From Planococcus sp. PAMC 21323 (GTDB lineage Bacteria; Bacillota; Bacilli; Bacillales_A; Planococcaceae), in NCBI RefSeq assembly GCF_000785555.1, contig NZ_CP009129.1, positions 1,240,001-1,304,000 on the forward strand: DNA of 64,000 nucleotides. The letters are read 5' to 3'. Below are positions 11,163 to 21,679 of the stretch, piece by piece. The notes below the pieces were generated by a model. It saw only the letters and a list, made by a program, of their open reading frames with translations, was not told the origin of the DNA and made no database searches. Each line of letters starts with the position of its first letter. Positions within the stretch are counted from its first letter, which is position 1. Both the position numbers and the translations under genes were made by a program.

Positions 11163-11438
11163 ATGGATACGTTAATTGCGTTATCACCTTTACTATTAAT
11201 GTTCTTGCTAATGTGGTTTTTCATCATCCGTCCTGCACAAAAACGTCAGAAGGCAACTAAAGACATGCAGACTGAACTAAGACGTGGCGACCGCATTGTC
11301 ACAATCGGCGGATTACACGGCCTAGTTGATGCTGTTGATGATGCTACAATCTACATCACTGTAGCTGATGGTACGCGTTTGCAGTTTGAGCGCCAAGCAA
11401 TCGCACGTGTAGTGGAATCTGCAAAAGCAGTAATCTAA
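11163..11438 (+). CDS. yajC: YajC, preprotein translocase accessory subunit
   Basis: 91-residue membrane protein with a single N-terminal transmembrane helix (about 5-25, LSPLLLMFLLMWFFIIRP) and a small cytoplasmic domain (RRGDRIVTIGGLHGLVDAV). It associates with the SecDF-SecYEG translocon. AAAGGGGGAAA ribosome site. It precedes secDF by only about 0.6 kb, the usual tgt-yajC-secDF order, although comN intervenes. Confidence 0.95.
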   Translation: MDTLIALSPLLLMFLLMWFFIIRPAQKRQKATKDMQTELRRGDRIVTIGGLHGLVDAVDDATIYITVADGTRLQFERQAIARVVESAKAVI

Positions 11439-11449
11439 ATGTAAAAGCT

Positions 11450-11476
11450 CGCCTTCGATTGAGAAGGCGTTTTTTT
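11450..11476 (+). terminator. Intrinsic terminator after yajC
   Basis: CGCCTTC / GAAGGCG stem and seven T. Confidence 0.92.
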
Positions 11477-11556
11477 ATTGAAAAAATAATGTCCTTATTC
11501 TAAATTTTCCAGTTACAGGGTACAATAGATAGAACACATCAGAAAGGAGTATTTGC

Positions 11557-11865
11557 ATGACGAGTTATCCAGAACAATTTAAATTCGTTTTGCCAGCGCT
11601 CGAAAGTAAACAAAGTGAATTCTATCATTTTGATTATGATACATTTACAGAAGAAGATTTATGGGAGTTTTGTGTGAAGAAAAAATGGCGGAAAAAAGAT
11701 ATAAAGTCGATGCATCTTTATGAAATGATTAATGACATTATGGATATGACTGCATCTGACTTTTTAGCTTACCACCAAGTCGAAGGATTAAAAAAAGCGC
11801 GTTGGAACGACGATAGCACCATTGAAAATATTCAACATTTACTACGTCCACCTAATAAAAAATAA
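11557..11865 (+). CDS. comN: ComN-like post-transcriptional regulator
   Basis: 102-residue soluble protein resembling B. subtilis ComN (YrzD), which affects comEA expression post-transcriptionally and localises with DivIVA. Features include the acidic FDYDTFTEEDLWEFCVKKKWRKKDIKSMHLYEM segment and a helical C-terminus. No known catalytic motif. It occupies the position between yajC and secDF where comN lies in B. subtilis. A comE operon is present at 51.6-55.2 kb. Assignment rests on sequence character plus synteny. Confidence 0.8.
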   Translation: MTSYPEQFKFVLPALESKQSEFYHFDYDTFTEEDLWEFCVKKKWRKKDIKSMHLYEMINDIMDMTASDFLAYHQVEGLKKARWNDDSTIENIQHLLRPPNKK

Positions 11866-11888
11866 AAAAATTTTTTATTAAGTAGGTG
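11849..11888 (+). terminator. A/T-rich stem-loop spanning the comN stop, possible terminator
   Basis: CACCTA at 11849-11854 pairs with TAGGTG at 11883-11888, with inner A-run/T-run pairing (AATAAAAAA against TTTTTTATT). It overlaps the last codons of comN. The T-run is inside the stem rather than after it, so termination strength is uncertain. Confidence 0.45.
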
Positions 11889-11943
11889 TATCTCAACTAG
11901 ATTTTAAAAACACTCATTTTTCGCTCGATTACCCGAGTTGAAT

Positions 11944-11972
11944 TTGACAGCGCATTACGGCTGTTTCATAAT
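11944..11972 (+). promoter_or_regulatory. SigA-type promoter of secDF
   Basis: TTGACA at 11944-11949 and CATAAT at 11967-11972 with a 17-bp spacer, about 40 bp before the secDF start. Confidence 0.75.
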
Positions 11973-12012
11973 GATAGTGCTGTGTTTTTCACGACGAGGA
12001 GGAAATTTACAT

Positions 12013-14289
12013 ATGAAAGCAAGAGGCCGCATTATCGCCTTTTTCTTATTGGTTTTGCTACTGATAGGAGTTATAGGCAGCACGAGTTTACCAATCGCAA
12101 AAGACGTTAAATTAGGACTGGATTTGCAAGGTGGTTTTGAAGTGCTTTACGAAGTATCAGCTCTTCAAGATGGCCAAGAAATCACACAAGACGTACTGAC
12201 AGATACGACAAATGCGTTGATGAACCGGATTAACGTACTAGGTGTTAGTGAACCCGTTATTCAAATTGAAGGCGAAGACCGCATTCGTGTTCAATTGGCG
12301 GGAGTTGAAGATCAAGCGTCAGCACGTGAATTGCTGTCGACAGAAGCCAACTTAACGTTCCGTGACGCTGAAGATAATCTGTTGCTTTCAGGCAATGACT
12401 TGAAGCAAGGCGGCGCGACAGGAACTTTTGATTCAAATGGGAACCCGATTGTCACATTAGAATTAAACGATCCAGGAAAATTCGCTGAAATTACAGAACA
12501 AGTTTCTCAAACAGCTCCACCAGATAATTTATTAGTTATTTGGCTAGATTTTGAAGAAGGTGTGGATTCATTCGCAGAAGAGCGTCTGAAAGCAGACCCG
12601 AAATTTGTTTCTGCGCCAAGAGTTGAGAAACGAATTTCATCACCATCTGTTGAAATTACAGGTTCTTTTACAGTTGAGGAAACCCAAAATCTTGCTGGGA
12701 TTTTAAATGCCGGGGCATTGCCGGTTAGCTTAGAAGAGATTTATTCGACTTCTGTTGGTGCACAATTTGGAGAACAAGCACTTGATCAAACAATGGTTGC
12801 AGCAGCAGTCGGTATTGCATTAGTGCTCTTATTCATGCTCGTGTATTATCGTTTACCGGGTGCGGTAGCAGTTGTCACGCTATCAGCATATGTTTATTTG
12901 ATCATGGTGGTGTTCGAATGGATTGGCGGCGTGCTCACTTTACCAGGTATCGCTGCGATTATGCTTGGTGTCGGGATGGCAGTAGATGCCAACATTATTA
13001 CGTACGAACGTATTCGTGAAGAAATGAGAACAGGCAAGTCAATAAAAGACTCGTTCCGGGTAGGCGCACGTTCGTCATTCTCGGCGATCATTGATGCCAA
13101 CGTTACGACTTTATTAGCAGCAGCTGTGTTGTTCTATTATGGAACAAGCTCTGTTAAAGGATTCGCGACTTTGCTTATTATCTCTATATTAGTCAGCTTT
13201 ATTACAGCCGTTTGGGGATCGCGTTTATTGCTTGGCTTATGGGTCAATAGCGGTGTGCTCGATAACAAACCAGGCATGTTTGGATTAAAGCAATCCGTTA
13301 TTCATGCAAAAGAAGAAAACTTAGAAATTACGGATTTATCTACGCGATTTGATCGCTTTGATTTTGCACGTAACCGCAATAAGTTTTTCTTAGCTTCAAT
13401 TGTATTAATTGTTTCAGGGATGGCTGTTCTTGGTGTGTTCCGTCTAAATCTAGGTATCGACTTTTCAAGTGGTACGCGTGTAGAAATTGCATCAGAAGCC
13501 GCGTTAACAAAAGATGAAGTACAAACATTCCTTGATGGTGCTGGATTTGAAACAGACGATATTGTCATTTCAGGAGACAATTCTGATATTGGCGTCGCAC
13601 GTTTCAAAGAAGAGTTTAGCCAAGAACAAATCAATAATTTAAAAGCTGTCACGATGGATGAGTTTGGTGCAGAACCAAACGTATCAACCGTGTCGCCAAC
13701 AGTAGGTCAAGAATTAGCGAAAAATGCATTGTATGCATTGTCAATCGCAGCTATTGGAATTATTATCTATGTAGCGTTCCGTTTTGAATGGCGCATGGGT
13801 GTTGCATCAATCGTTGCATTGATTCACGATGCCTTCTTTATCGTCGCAGTATTTAGTTTACTTCGTCTAGAAGTCGATATCACCTTTATTGCGGCTGTCT
13901 TAACGATTATCGGTTATTCGATTAACGATACCATTGTAACGTTTGACCGAATTCGTGAAAATATGAAGCGCATGAAGAAAATCGACACGGTCGAGCAGCT
14001 AGAAAAAGTGGTCAACGTATCACTTCGTCAAACGCTAGGTCGTTCGGTTAATACGGTATTAACTGTATTATTAGTTGTCATTGCGCTATTAATCTTTGGT
14101 GCTCCATCAATCACTAACTTCTCGATCGCCTTATTAATCGGTTTAATCGCTGGAACCTATTCCTCAATCTTTATCGCAGCTCAGCTATGGCTGATTATGA
14201 AAAAAGCTGAGTTAAATAAAAAAGGGCCAATCGATATCGAGAAAAAAGAACAAGAAAATAAATGGGGTTCAGACGAACCTGTAGTTTAA
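12013..14289 (+). CDS. secDF: SecDF, fused protein-export membrane protein
   Basis: 758-residue fusion of SecD and SecF, the form typical of Bacillus and relatives. It uses the proton-motive force to help release translocated proteins. The SecD half begins with a transmembrane helix (IIAFFLLVLLLIGVIG) and the LGLDLQGG motif; the SecF half starts near LGIDFSSGTRVEI. Both contain the conserved intramembrane GMAVDANIITYERIREE and GYSINDTIVTFDRIREN motifs; twelve transmembrane helices are expected. The ATG at 12013 has GAGGAGG upstream and begins with the signal-anchor helix. A longer in-frame reading would start inside the promoter and is rejected. Confidence 0.97.
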   Translation: MKARGRIIAFFLLVLLLIGVIGSTSLPIAKDVKLGLDLQGGFEVLYEVSALQDGQEITQDVLTDTTNALMNRINVLGVSEPVIQIEGEDRIRVQLAGVEDQASARELLSTEANLTFRDAEDNLLLSGNDLKQGGATGTFDSNGNPIVTLELNDPGKFAEITEQVSQTAPPDNLLVIWLDFEEGVDSFAEERLKADPKFVSAPRVEKRISSPSVEITGSFTVEETQNLAGILNAGALPVSLEEIYSTSVGAQFGEQALDQTMVAAAVGIALVLLFMLVYYRLPGAVAVVTLSAYVYLIMVVFEWIGGVLTLPGIAAIMLGVGMAVDANIITYERIREEMRTGKSIKDSFRVGARSSFSAIIDANVTTLLAAAVLFYYGTSSVKGFATLLIISILVSFITAVWGSRLLLGLWVNSGVLDNKPGMFGLKQSVIHAKEENLEITDLSTRFDRFDFARNRNKFFLASIVLIVSGMAVLGVFRLNLGIDFSSGTRVEIASEAALTKDEVQTFLDGAGFETDDIVISGDNSDIGVARFKEEFSQEQINNLKAVTMDEFGAEPNVSTVSPTVGQELAKNALYALSIAAIGIIIYVAFRFEWRMGVASIVALIHDAFFIVAVFSLLRLEVDITFIAAVLTIIGYSINDTIVTFDRIRENMKRMKKIDTVEQLEKVVNVSLRQTLGRSVNTVLTVLLVVIALLIFGAPSITNFSIALLIGLIAGTYSSIFIAAQLWLIMKKAELNKKGPIDIEKKEQENKWGSDEPVV

Positions 14290-14304
14290 GTTTAAAGCTA
14301 TGAT

Positions 14305-14343
14305 GGAACAGGGTATAATTACTATGACCTTGTTCCATTTTTT
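14305..14343 (+). terminator. Intrinsic terminator after secDF
   Basis: GGAACAGGGT / ACCTTGTTCC stem (one mismatch) followed by a run of T. Confidence 0.85.
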
Positions 14344-14364
14344 TATTTGAAAGGGGGAAATGCA

Positions 14365-14730
14365 ATGAAATTACAATGGCTACTTTTAATTGGACTTGTT
14401 TTTGCAGTAATTATCGCCGTATTTGCCGTTGTTAATGTTGAAGAAGTACCGGTCAATTATGTATTTGGTGAAGCCGAATGGCCGTTAATCTTGGTCATCT
14501 TAGCCTCTGCACTTCTTGGATTTTTACTAAGCAGTGTGTTAGCGATTATGCGCAACTACCAAATGCAACGTAAAGTTAAAGCGTTACAAAAAGAAATTGC
14601 TGTAAAAGAAACACTGATCGCAACACAACAAAACGAAATCGCTGCTTACCAAAAAGTTGGAATAGAACCAGAAGCACAAATTGTAACAAGCGAAAAACTG
14701 CCAGAAGAACCAACTAAAGAGGAATTCTAA
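14365..14730 (+). CDS. yrvD: LapA-domain (DUF1049) membrane protein, YrvD-like
   Basis: 121 residues with two transmembrane helices (LLLIGLVFAVIIAVFAVV and LILVILASALLGFLLSSVLAI) separated by a short loop with the NVEEVPVNYVFG signature of lipopolysaccharide-assembly-protein-A domains. A cytoplasmic coiled-coil tail (KVKALQKEIAVKETLIATQQNEI) follows. In Gram-positives the function is unknown. B. subtilis yrvD lies in the same place between secDF and recJ. The ATG at 14365 has AAAGGGGG upstream. Confidence 0.85.
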   Translation: MKLQWLLLIGLVFAVIIAVFAVVNVEEVPVNYVFGEAEWPLILVILASALLGFLLSSVLAIMRNYQMQRKVKALQKEIAVKETLIATQQNEIAAYQKVGIEPEAQIVTSEKLPEEPTKEEF

Positions 14731-14735
14731 AAATG

Positions 14736-14766
14736 AACCTTTCGATGGAGACGTCGAAAGGTTTTT
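14736..14766 (+). terminator. Intrinsic terminator after yrvD
   Basis: Perfect 10-bp stem AACCTTTCGA / TCGAAAGGTT and a T-run. Confidence 0.9.
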
Positions 14767-14784
14767 GTCTGCGATTTTTTACTG

Positions 14785-14790
14785 TATAAT
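14785..14790 (+). promoter_or_regulatory. -10 element for recJ-apt
   Basis: Consensus TATAAT 23 bp upstream of the recJ start; no convincing -35 is seen at 17 bp. Confidence 0.45.
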
Positions 14791-14813
14791 AGATCGGTGA
14801 GGAAGTGAATTCG

Positions 14814-17156
14814 ATGATTGAATCTAAAAAACGATGGCGTTTAACAACACCAGATGAACAACAAGTTCAAGATATACAGAACGAACTGAAGATATCATCT
14901 GTACTAGCTAAAATTTTAGTGACGCGTGGCTTAAACACACCCCAAGCGGCACGTGAATTTATGAAAATGGACGTCAGCGGCATGCACGATCCTTATTTGA
15001 TGAAAGATATGGATGTTGCCGTAACACGCATTCGCGAAGCAATCGATAAACAAGAAAAAATTGTCGTTTACGGAGATTATGATGCGGATGGCGTTACAAG
15101 CACAACGGTTATGATGACGGTTTTACAAGATTTAGGGGCAGATGTGTCCTTTATGATCCCAAACCGTTTTAAACACGGTTATGGACCGAATACGGAATTA
15201 TTCCAACAAGCTTTTGACGATGGGACAAAACTAATTGTTACAGTAGATAATGGCATCTCAGGCATCGAGCAAGTTGATTTTGCTAATAGCTTAGGAATGG
15301 ATGTCATCATCAGTGACCATCACGACATTGGCGATCAGATGCCAAATGCGCTAGCAATCATTCACCCACGTCATCCCGAAGGACAATATCCTTTTGGTGA
15401 ACTAGCGGGAGTCGGGGTCGCGTTTAAAATGGCTCACGCACTTTATGAAGAAATTCCAGATCATTTAATCGAATTAACAGCAATTGGTACTGTTGCTGAC
15501 TTGGTTCCGCTTCACGGAGAAAATCGATTGTTTGTAAAAGAAGGACTGGCTGCATTAATTGATTCGCCGAGTCCTGCGGTTGGAGCCCTTTGTGAAGTGG
15601 CGGGCATAAAACAACAAGACATTACGGAAGAAACAATTGGCTTTATGTTTGGACCACGTATTAATGCCATTGGTCGCTTGCAAGATGCGGACCCAGCTGT
15701 ACAAATGTTTTTAACAGAAGACCCTGCAGAAGCACGTTCGTTAGCTTCTGGGCTTGATGTGTTAAATAAAGAACGGCAAGCAATTGTTAAACAAATTACT
15801 GAAGAAGCGATGCAGCAAGTAGAGCAGCGATATCCAAACGGTGTGCCGCGAGTACTTGTCGTCGCACAAGAAGGTTGGAATCCAGGCGTAGTTGGAATCG
15901 TAGCATCAAAACTTACAGAGAAATTTTATCGTCCATCGATTGTGTTGTCGCTGAATCCAGAAAACGGCAAAGCAAAAGGTTCTGCACGAAGCATCGATGG
16001 TTTTCATTTATACAACGAACTCGCTAAAAATCGGGATATTTTGCCGCATTTTGGTGGACATCCAATGGCAGCAGGCATGACCCTTGAAGCGAACGATGTG
16101 GATGAGTTGCGCGAACGATTAATCATGCAAGCAGAAACGAGTTTGACAGCAGAAGATTTATTGCCTGTTGTGGATATTGATATCCCACTAAACTTAGACG
16201 AAATCGACATTATCGCAATCGAATCGATGCGTTCACTTGCCCCATTTGGTATGGGTTTTGCAAAACCGAAGTTTTACCTTGAAGGCGTCCATGTGGCGTC
16301 AATTCGTAAAATTGGTGCAGCTCAAAACCATTTGAAAATGGAGTTGACGCAACATGCTGCTACGCTTGATGCAGTAGGATTTGGGCTCGGTTCGGTTGGA
16401 GATGAACTAACACCAGATGTTAAAATTGATGTGATTGGTGATTTACAAATAAATGAATGGAACGGCCGTAAAAAGCCGCAGCTTATGGTGGAAGATGTTC
16501 GTACAGATCAATGGCAATTATTTGATATTCGAGGCATTCGTCAAGTATCACGTTGGTCGAAATTGATTCCTCAGCAAAACCAGGTATTTTTAGCGTTTAA
16601 AGAAGACACGCCAGCATTGTTTCAATCATTTTTGCCGCAGCCTATTTGTTCGGTAACTCAATTAGATGCTTTATCTGATCGCAAAGATCATTTAGTATTG
16701 CTTGATTTACCAGAATCAGAAGAACAATTGGCAGAGGTTTTAGCTAAATTAAAACCAAAACGAATTTATGCACATTTTCATGCCAAGGACTCTCAGTATT
16801 TTGAGCAAATTCCAACGCGTGAACAATTTAAATGGTTATTCGCTTTTATTAAAAAGCGGGGATCGTTTGATTTTAATAAACATTGTGATGAACTAGCAAA
16901 ACATAAAGGTTGGACACGGGAATCATTATTTTTCATGCTGCAGGTGTTTTTTGAACTTGGTTTTGTTACACTTAACAATGGTATTACCGAGATTGCGCAA
17001 TCGCCAAGCAAACAGGATTTATCAGAAGCACCGATATATAAACATCGCGAGCAGCAGATTGCCCTAGAGCAAAAGCTATTGTATGCATCTTTTAAAGATT
17101 TAAAAGAGTGGTTCGATACGAAAGTATCTGCCAAGGAGGAAGAAATATGGATTTAA
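14814..17156 (+). CDS. recJ: RecJ single-strand 5'-3' exonuclease
   Basis: 780-residue DHH-family exonuclease acting in recombination, mismatch and base-excision repair. It shows motif [14 protein letters not shown], motif [10 protein letters not shown], the [11 protein letters not shown] motif and the DHHA1 motif GGHPMAAGM, followed by an OB domain. A further C-terminal domain (about 570-780) is found in Bacillota RecJ. ATG at 14814 is preferred because GAGGAAG ends 9 bp upstream; the GTG at 14805 would abut the ribosome site. Its end overlaps the apt start by 10 bases. Confidence 0.96.
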   Translation: MIESKKRWRLTTPDEQQVQDIQNELKISSVLAKILVTRGLNTPQAAREFMKMDVSGMHDPYLMKDMDVAVTRIREAIDKQEKIVVYGDYDADGVTSTTVMMTVLQDLGADVSFMIPNRFKHGYGPNTELFQQAFDDGTKLIVTVDNGISGIEQVDFANSLGMDVIISDHHDIGDQMPNALAIIHPRHPEGQYPFGELAGVGVAFKMAHALYEEIPDHLIELTAIGTVADLVPLHGENRLFVKEGLAALIDSPSPAVGALCEVAGIKQQDITEETIGFMFGPRINAIGRLQDADPAVQMFLTEDPAEARSLASGLDVLNKERQAIVKQITEEAMQQVEQRYPNGVPRVLVVAQEGWNPGVVGIVASKLTEKFYRPSIVLSLNPENGKAKGSARSIDGFHLYNELAKNRDILPHFGGHPMAAGMTLEANDVDELRERLIMQAETSLTAEDLLPVVDIDIPLNLDEIDIIAIESMRSLAPFGMGFAKPKFYLEGVHVASIRKIGAAQNHLKMELTQHAATLDAVGFGLGSVGDELTPDVKIDVIGDLQINEWNGRKKPQLMVEDVRTDQWQLFDIRGIRQVSRWSKLIPQQNQVFLAFKEDTPALFQSFLPQPICSVTQLDALSDRKDHLVLLDLPESEEQLAEVLAKLKPKRIYAHFHAKDSQYFEQIPTREQFKWLFAFIKKRGSFDFNKHCDELAKHKGWTRESLFFMLQVFFELGFVTLNNGITEIAQSPSKQDLSEAPIYKHREQQIALEQKLLYASFKDLKEWFDTKVSAKEEEIWI

Positions 17157-17659
17157 AACCGTACATTACCATTGTTGAAGATTGGCCAAAACCAGGAATT
17201 CGTTTTAAGGACATCACATCGTTGATGGACAACGGAACTGCCTATAAGTATGCAACAGACAAAATAGTTGAATACGCAAAAAAAGTAAATGCAGAAGTAA
17301 TCGTAGGGCCTGAAGCACGCGGCTTTATCATCGGCTGCCCAGTAGCTTATGCGCTCGAACTTGGCTTTGCTCCAGTTCGTAAAGAAGGCAAATTGCCACG
17401 TGAAGTGATCAAAGCTGAATATGGCCTTGAATACGGAACAGACATTTTAACAATGCACAAAGATGCAATCAAACCTGGTCAACGTGTATTAATCACGGAT
17501 GATTTGCTTGCAACAGGTGGCACAATCGGTGCTACGATTAACTTGGTAGAACAGCTTGGCGGAATTGTCGTTGGCTGCGCATTTTTGATTGAATTGACTT
17601 ACTTAGATGGTCGTAAAAACTTAGGCAACTATGACGTCACGACATTAATGCAATATTAA
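17147..17659 (+). CDS. apt: Adenine phosphoribosyltransferase
   Basis: Salvages adenine to AMP using PRPP. The 170-residue length is normal. It has the substrate-binding [17 protein letters not shown] segment and the PRPP motif [13 protein letters not shown]. The start ATG at 17147 follows AAGGAGGAAG and overlaps recJ's stop region, so the pair is co-translated. In B. subtilis relA follows directly; here an unrelated beta-helix gene is interposed. Confidence 0.98.
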   Translation: MDLKPYITIVEDWPKPGIRFKDITSLMDNGTAYKYATDKIVEYAKKVNAEVIVGPEARGFIIGCPVAYALELGFAPVRKEGKLPREVIKAEYGLEYGTDILTMHKDAIKPGQRVLITDDLLATGGTIGATINLVEQLGGIVVGCAFLIELTYLDGRKNLGNYDVTTLMQY

Positions 17660-17663
17660 TAGG

Positions 17664-17697
17664 AAATCTCTTTGCCTTTTGGTAAAGGGATTTTTTT
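17664..17697 (+). terminator. Intrinsic terminator after apt
   Basis: AAATCTCTTTGCC / GGTAAAGGGATTT stem followed by a T-run. Confidence 0.85.
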
Positions 17698-17751
17698 CTA
17701 GCGTCAAGGGTATAGATACTGTAATGATGATAAAAGTGAGGTGTCTGGATA

Positions 17752-19305
17752 ATGAAGTTGGAAAAAAATCACGATCCCCATTTAAATGCCGCATGGATTG
17801 ACCAGTTTTTGGACAATCGCACACCCCTAGAAGAAATCACCTACGAAACAGAGCGATATTTTAAAGCCGTAAAAAAAGATTTCGCTAAAAGCAAATACAA
17901 TCGGCCTAAAAAAACGATGGTGCAACGAATGTGGTCATTGTTTTCAGAAAAATTTACGATAGAAGATGAACATCATTTCGAGAGCGTTGTAGTTGGAGAC
18001 GAGCTTTTTCCGTCCTGGAAAAAACGGCTTGACCAAGAATACCGGAAATTAGAATCGACAATTACACAAAGAGTAGTAGTCACAGACTTCGGAGCTTTGG
18101 GAGATGGAATGACCGACAGCACAGCTGCCTTTTATAGAGCATTTGGCAATGGAGCGGTAGAAGTAAGGGTTCCAGCAGGCGTATATATCGTAAAGAACTT
18201 GCGTATTCCGTCATGGACGCGCTTAATCGGTGCAGGAAAAGGAAAGACAATCATCAAGCTGCATCCAGACGCACCGCGCAGAGCACGATTACTGACCAAC
18301 CGCAATTACATAAGAGGAAATCGTAATATTTCTGTCGAACAGTTAACCTTAGACTGGCATGTTGAACGGCTTGGCAATATGGAGAAAACAAGTACAGGTA
18401 ATAATTACTCAAGTTGTTTAACGTATTCCAACTTAACGTACGGCTGGGTAAAAGATGTTGAAGCGCTGAACCCTGGGTTGCATTGTTTTGATATTACGTC
18501 ACCGTTTTATAATTATGCAGGAGACGGTTTACGAGGCAAAGACGGAAGCCAATTCGTGTGGCTTGATGGCGTTAGCGGCTCTGGGTTTGGAGACGATGGA
18601 GTGACCACGCATCATAGCGACTATATCTTTGTGTCCAATTCCCATTTTAGTGACCCAAGCGGAAGAGCTCATAAACAAGGATTTTCAAATTCAAATGGCT
18701 TTGAAGTGGACGATGGTTCTAGGCATGTATGGCTTGTCAATAACTCCAGTGCACGTTGTTTTGGAGGAGTCGAAATAAAAGCCCACGCGGAATCTTCAGC
18801 AGCTACAGGCGTCCATATATCTGGCCATTTATCGGTACACGATAATCGTTCATTTAACTTCCGTCATATCGGTCATCATAAAAAAGACGATCCACAGTCG
18901 CTATCAGCCTTTAATATTCGTGCTCAAAAACTGGTATCCATTGAACCTACTGAGACAGCGCTATACAAATCCTCATCCCCTCGTTGTTTAGTGGTGTCAG
19001 GTTATCGAAATGTGGCCATAAACCGCTTTTTATTTATTGGTGATCCAAACTATGACTATAAGCAAAAACCCGCTGTTGCCATTCAATATCGAGCTGCATG
19101 TGTTTCATTGACGAATGGCGTTATTGAAAAGTTTACGACCGCAAATGCGGATATTTCCATAGCGGGTGGCGAACAAAGTGCAAATAGTATTCGCATAAAA
19201 AATATTTTAAGCATTGCATCGGCGAAAGAGTCGGTCCTTGTCGGGAAAGAAAGCAGCTTGGTTCATTTAGAAGAAATTCGTAAACGCAACAATCTTTTTC
19301 TTTAA
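17752..19305 (+). CDS. Right-handed beta-helix protein with pectate-lyase-3 signature
   Basis: 517-residue protein. Residues about 108-150 (VVVTDFGALGDGMTDSTAAF ... VRVPAGVYIVKNLRI) carry the FGA.GDG.TDxTxAF / VPAGxY signature of the pectate-lyase-3 / GH28-related beta-helix family. The following ~350 residues fit parallel beta-helix coils with Asn and small residues. The first ~100 residues are helical and charged. No signal peptide, membrane segment or cell-wall anchor is visible, so the protein looks cytoplasmic, unlike typical pectate lyases; substrate unknown. It has its own ribosome site (GTGAGGTG) and is bounded by the apt terminator and the relA promoter, so it is a separate transcription unit inserted between apt and relA. 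It could also be a phage tail-spike-like relic. Confidence 0.75.
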   Translation: MKLEKNHDPHLNAAWIDQFLDNRTPLEEITYETERYFKAVKKDFAKSKYNRPKKTMVQRMWSLFSEKFTIEDEHHFESVVVGDELFPSWKKRLDQEYRKLESTITQRVVVTDFGALGDGMTDSTAAFYRAFGNGAVEVRVPAGVYIVKNLRIPSWTRLIGAGKGKTIIKLHPDAPRRARLLTNRNYIRGNRNISVEQLTLDWHVERLGNMEKTSTGNNYSSCLTYSNLTYGWVKDVEALNPGLHCFDITSPFYNYAGDGLRGKDGSQFVWLDGVSGSGFGDDGVTTHHSDYIFVSNSHFSDPSGRAHKQGFSNSNGFEVDDGSRHVWLVNNSSARCFGGVEIKAHAESSAATGVHISGHLSVHDNRSFNFRHIGHHKKDDPQSLSAFNIRAQKLVSIEPTETALYKSSSPRCLVVSGYRNVAINRFLFIGDPNYDYKQKPAVAIQYRAACVSLTNGVIEKFTTANADISIAGGEQSANSIRIKNILSIASAKESVLVGKESSLVHLEEIRKRNNLFL

Positions 19306-19403
19306 TCGACTATAATTAGGTGACTACTAAGATGATAAAAAAGGTCGGTTGTCGAAAATTGACGAAAATTATCATAAATGTCTTGTTAAGTAGCTATCAA
19401 AGC

Positions 19404-19433
19404 TTTACATTTGACTACAATCCTTTTTATAAT
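19404..19433 (+). promoter_or_regulatory. SigA-type promoter of relA
   Basis: TTTACA at 19404-19409 and consensus TATAAT at 19428-19433, spacer 18 bp, about 45 bp before the relA start. Confidence 0.7.
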
Positions 19434-19477
19434 AGATAGATATACTTTTGGAAAAAATGAAAACAAGGTGGGCAATT

Positions 19478-21670
19478 ATGTCTAAAGATCAAGTGAGAAC
19501 AGCTGAAGATGTATTCGAAATGGTTGCGTCTTATATGAATGCCGATCATGTACAAACGATTAAAAAGGCATATCAAGTTGCGTATGATGCCCATATGGGA
19601 CAATTCCGCAAATCGGGAGAACCCTATATTGTTCATCCGGTTCAAGTAGCAGGGATTTTAGCAGATTTACAAATGGATCCCGCCACAGTGGCAGCAGGGT
19701 TTTTACATGATGTAGTTGAGGACACAGAAGTTAGCCGTGAAGACATCGTCCATGATTTCGATGAAGAAGTAGCAGTGCTGGTTGATGGTGTAACCAAGTT
19801 AAGTAAAATTAAGTATTTATCTAAAGAAGAGCAACAGGCGGAAAATCATCGGAAAATGTTTGTCGCTATGGCACAAGATATTCGTGTTATTTTGATTAAA
19901 CTCGCTGACCGACTGCATAATCTTCGCACATTAAAATACCAGACTGTCGAAAAACAACGCATCAAAGCAAATGAAACTCTGGAAATTTTTGCCCCGATTG
20001 CGCACCGTCTTGGAATCAATACCATTAAATGGGAATTGGAAGATACGGCATTGCGTTATTTAAATCCGCAGCAATATTACCGAATTGTTAATTTGATGAA
20101 AAAGAAACGTACTGAACGCGAAGATTATTTAAATAATGTCATTGCTGAGGTTCGTACACAACTTGATGAAGTTGACATAAAAGCGGATTTGTTTGGTCGA
20201 CCAAAACATATTTACAGCATATATCGTAAAATGGCGATTCAAAACAAGCAATTTAATGAAATTTACGATTTGCTGGCGGTTCGTATTACGGTCGAAAGCA
20301 TTAAAGATTGCTATGCTGTACTTGGAATTATTCATTCAACATGGAAGCCGATGCCAGGTCGTTTTAAAGATTATATTGCAATGCCAAAACAAAATTTATA
20401 CCAGTCGCTTCATACGACGGTTATTGGACCACAAGGTGACCCGCTAGAAGTGCAAATTCGTACAGAAGAAATGCACCGCATTGCAGAATACGGAGTTGCT
20501 GCGCATTGGGCATATAAAGAAGGCAAAATGGCTGATAAACCAAAAAGCTCGGTCGATTCACGTTTATCATGGTTCCGAGAAATCCTTGATTTCCAAAATG
20601 AATCTGATAACGCAGAAGAATTCATGGAGTCACTGAAATATGATTTATTTTCAGATATGGTTTATGTCTTCTCTCCAAAAGGCGACGTGATTGAAATGCC
20701 GGCAGGATCTTGTCCAATTGATTTTGCTTACCGAGTGCACTCGGAAATTGGTAATAAAACCATCGGCGCAAAAATAAACGGCAAAATGGCACCACTTGAT
20801 ACGGAATTGCACACAGGTGACATTGTGGAAATTTTGACTTCCAAACAGTCATTTGGTCCGAGTCGTGATTGGTTGAAAATTGCTAAATCGACACAAACTA
20901 AAAATAAGATCAAGCAATTTTTCAAAAAACAATTGCGTGAAGACAATGTGCAAAAAGGTAGAGAACTGATTGAAAAAGAAATTAAAGCACAAGAGTTCCC
21001 GATAAAAGAAGTGTTGGCAAACGATAACATCAAACGTGTTTGCGAGAAATTCAATTTTGCAGGGGAAGACGATATGTACGCGGCAGTTGGCTTTAACGGC
21101 ATAACAGCGCAACAAGTTGTGAACCGTTTAGCTGAAAAAATGCGTAAAAAACGCGAGCAAGAAGAAGCGATTGAAAAAATCACTGTCGAAATGAAATCCA
21201 ACACACCGAGAAAGCAGACGGAATCTGGTGTCATCGTTAGAGGCATCGACAATATGATGATTCGTCTGTCAAAATGCTGCAATCCGGTACCTGGGGACGA
21301 TATCATCGGGTTTATTACAAAAGGTCGTGGTGTTTCTGTTCACCGAACCGATTGCCCGAATATCCACTCGAATGAAAACGATCGACTAATTCCTGTAGAG
21401 TGGGAAAATGAAGGTACACCTGATAATAAAGCGTATCAAGTAGATATTGAAGTTCAAGCTTATGACCGCACAGGTTTAATTAACGAAGTGATGCATATGG
21501 TAAGTGAGGCGAAGACGACGATTACGGCAGTAAGTGGACGTGCAGATAAAGATAAAATTGCTACAATCAACTTGTCGATTTTAATTTCGCATATTTCACA
21601 TTTGAATCGCGTCACTGAAAAAATCAAATCCATTCCGGACGTTTATTCGGTCCAGCGCGTGACGAATTAA
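19478..21670 (+). CDS. relA: RelA, bifunctional (p)ppGpp synthetase/hydrolase
   Basis: 730-residue long-form RSH enzyme controlling the stringent response. Domains in order: HD hydrolase (H53, H77-D78 in FLHDVVEDT), synthetase ([27 protein letters not shown]), TGS ([17 protein letters not shown]), helical region, zinc-finger/RIS domain ([20 protein letters not shown]) and C-terminal ACT. The HD residues are intact, so both activities are expected. The start ATG at 19478 has AAGGTGGG upstream; an in-frame TTG 30 bp earlier lacks a ribosome site. dtd follows after 9 bp. Confidence 0.97.
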   Translation: MSKDQVRTAEDVFEMVASYMNADHVQTIKKAYQVAYDAHMGQFRKSGEPYIVHPVQVAGILADLQMDPATVAAGFLHDVVEDTEVSREDIVHDFDEEVAVLVDGVTKLSKIKYLSKEEQQAENHRKMFVAMAQDIRVILIKLADRLHNLRTLKYQTVEKQRIKANETLEIFAPIAHRLGINTIKWELEDTALRYLNPQQYYRIVNLMKKKRTEREDYLNNVIAEVRTQLDEVDIKADLFGRPKHIYSIYRKMAIQNKQFNEIYDLLAVRITVESIKDCYAVLGIIHSTWKPMPGRFKDYIAMPKQNLYQSLHTTVIGPQGDPLEVQIRTEEMHRIAEYGVAAHWAYKEGKMADKPKSSVDSRLSWFREILDFQNESDNAEEFMESLKYDLFSDMVYVFSPKGDVIEMPAGSCPIDFAYRVHSEIGNKTIGAKINGKMAPLDTELHTGDIVEILTSKQSFGPSRDWLKIAKSTQTKNKIKQFFKKQLREDNVQKGRELIEKEIKAQEFPIKEVLANDNIKRVCEKFNFAGEDDMYAAVGFNGITAQQVVNRLAEKMRKKREQEEAIEKITVEMKSNTPRKQTESGVIVRGIDNMMIRLSKCCNPVPGDDIIGFITKGRGVSVHRTDCPNIHSNENDRLIPVEWENEGTPDNKAYQVDIEVQAYDRTGLINEVMHMVSEAKTTITAVSGRADKDKIATINLSILISHISHLNRVTEKIKSIPDVYSVQRVTN

Positions 21671-21679
21671 GGAGGCAAC

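Noticed and set aside
11938-12012. Upstream TTG start extending SecDF by 25 residues
   Set aside because: It would cover the promoter and -10 box; the ATG at 12013 has a strong ribosome site and begins the signal-anchor helix.
19411-19433. TTGACT at 19411 as -35 of the relA promoter
   Set aside because: Only 11 bp from TATAAT; TTTACA at 19404 gives a workable 18-bp spacer.
20728-21306. 192-codon open frame on the minus strand inside relA
   Set aside because: Antisense shadow of a well-conserved coding region; no ribosome site or recognised domain.
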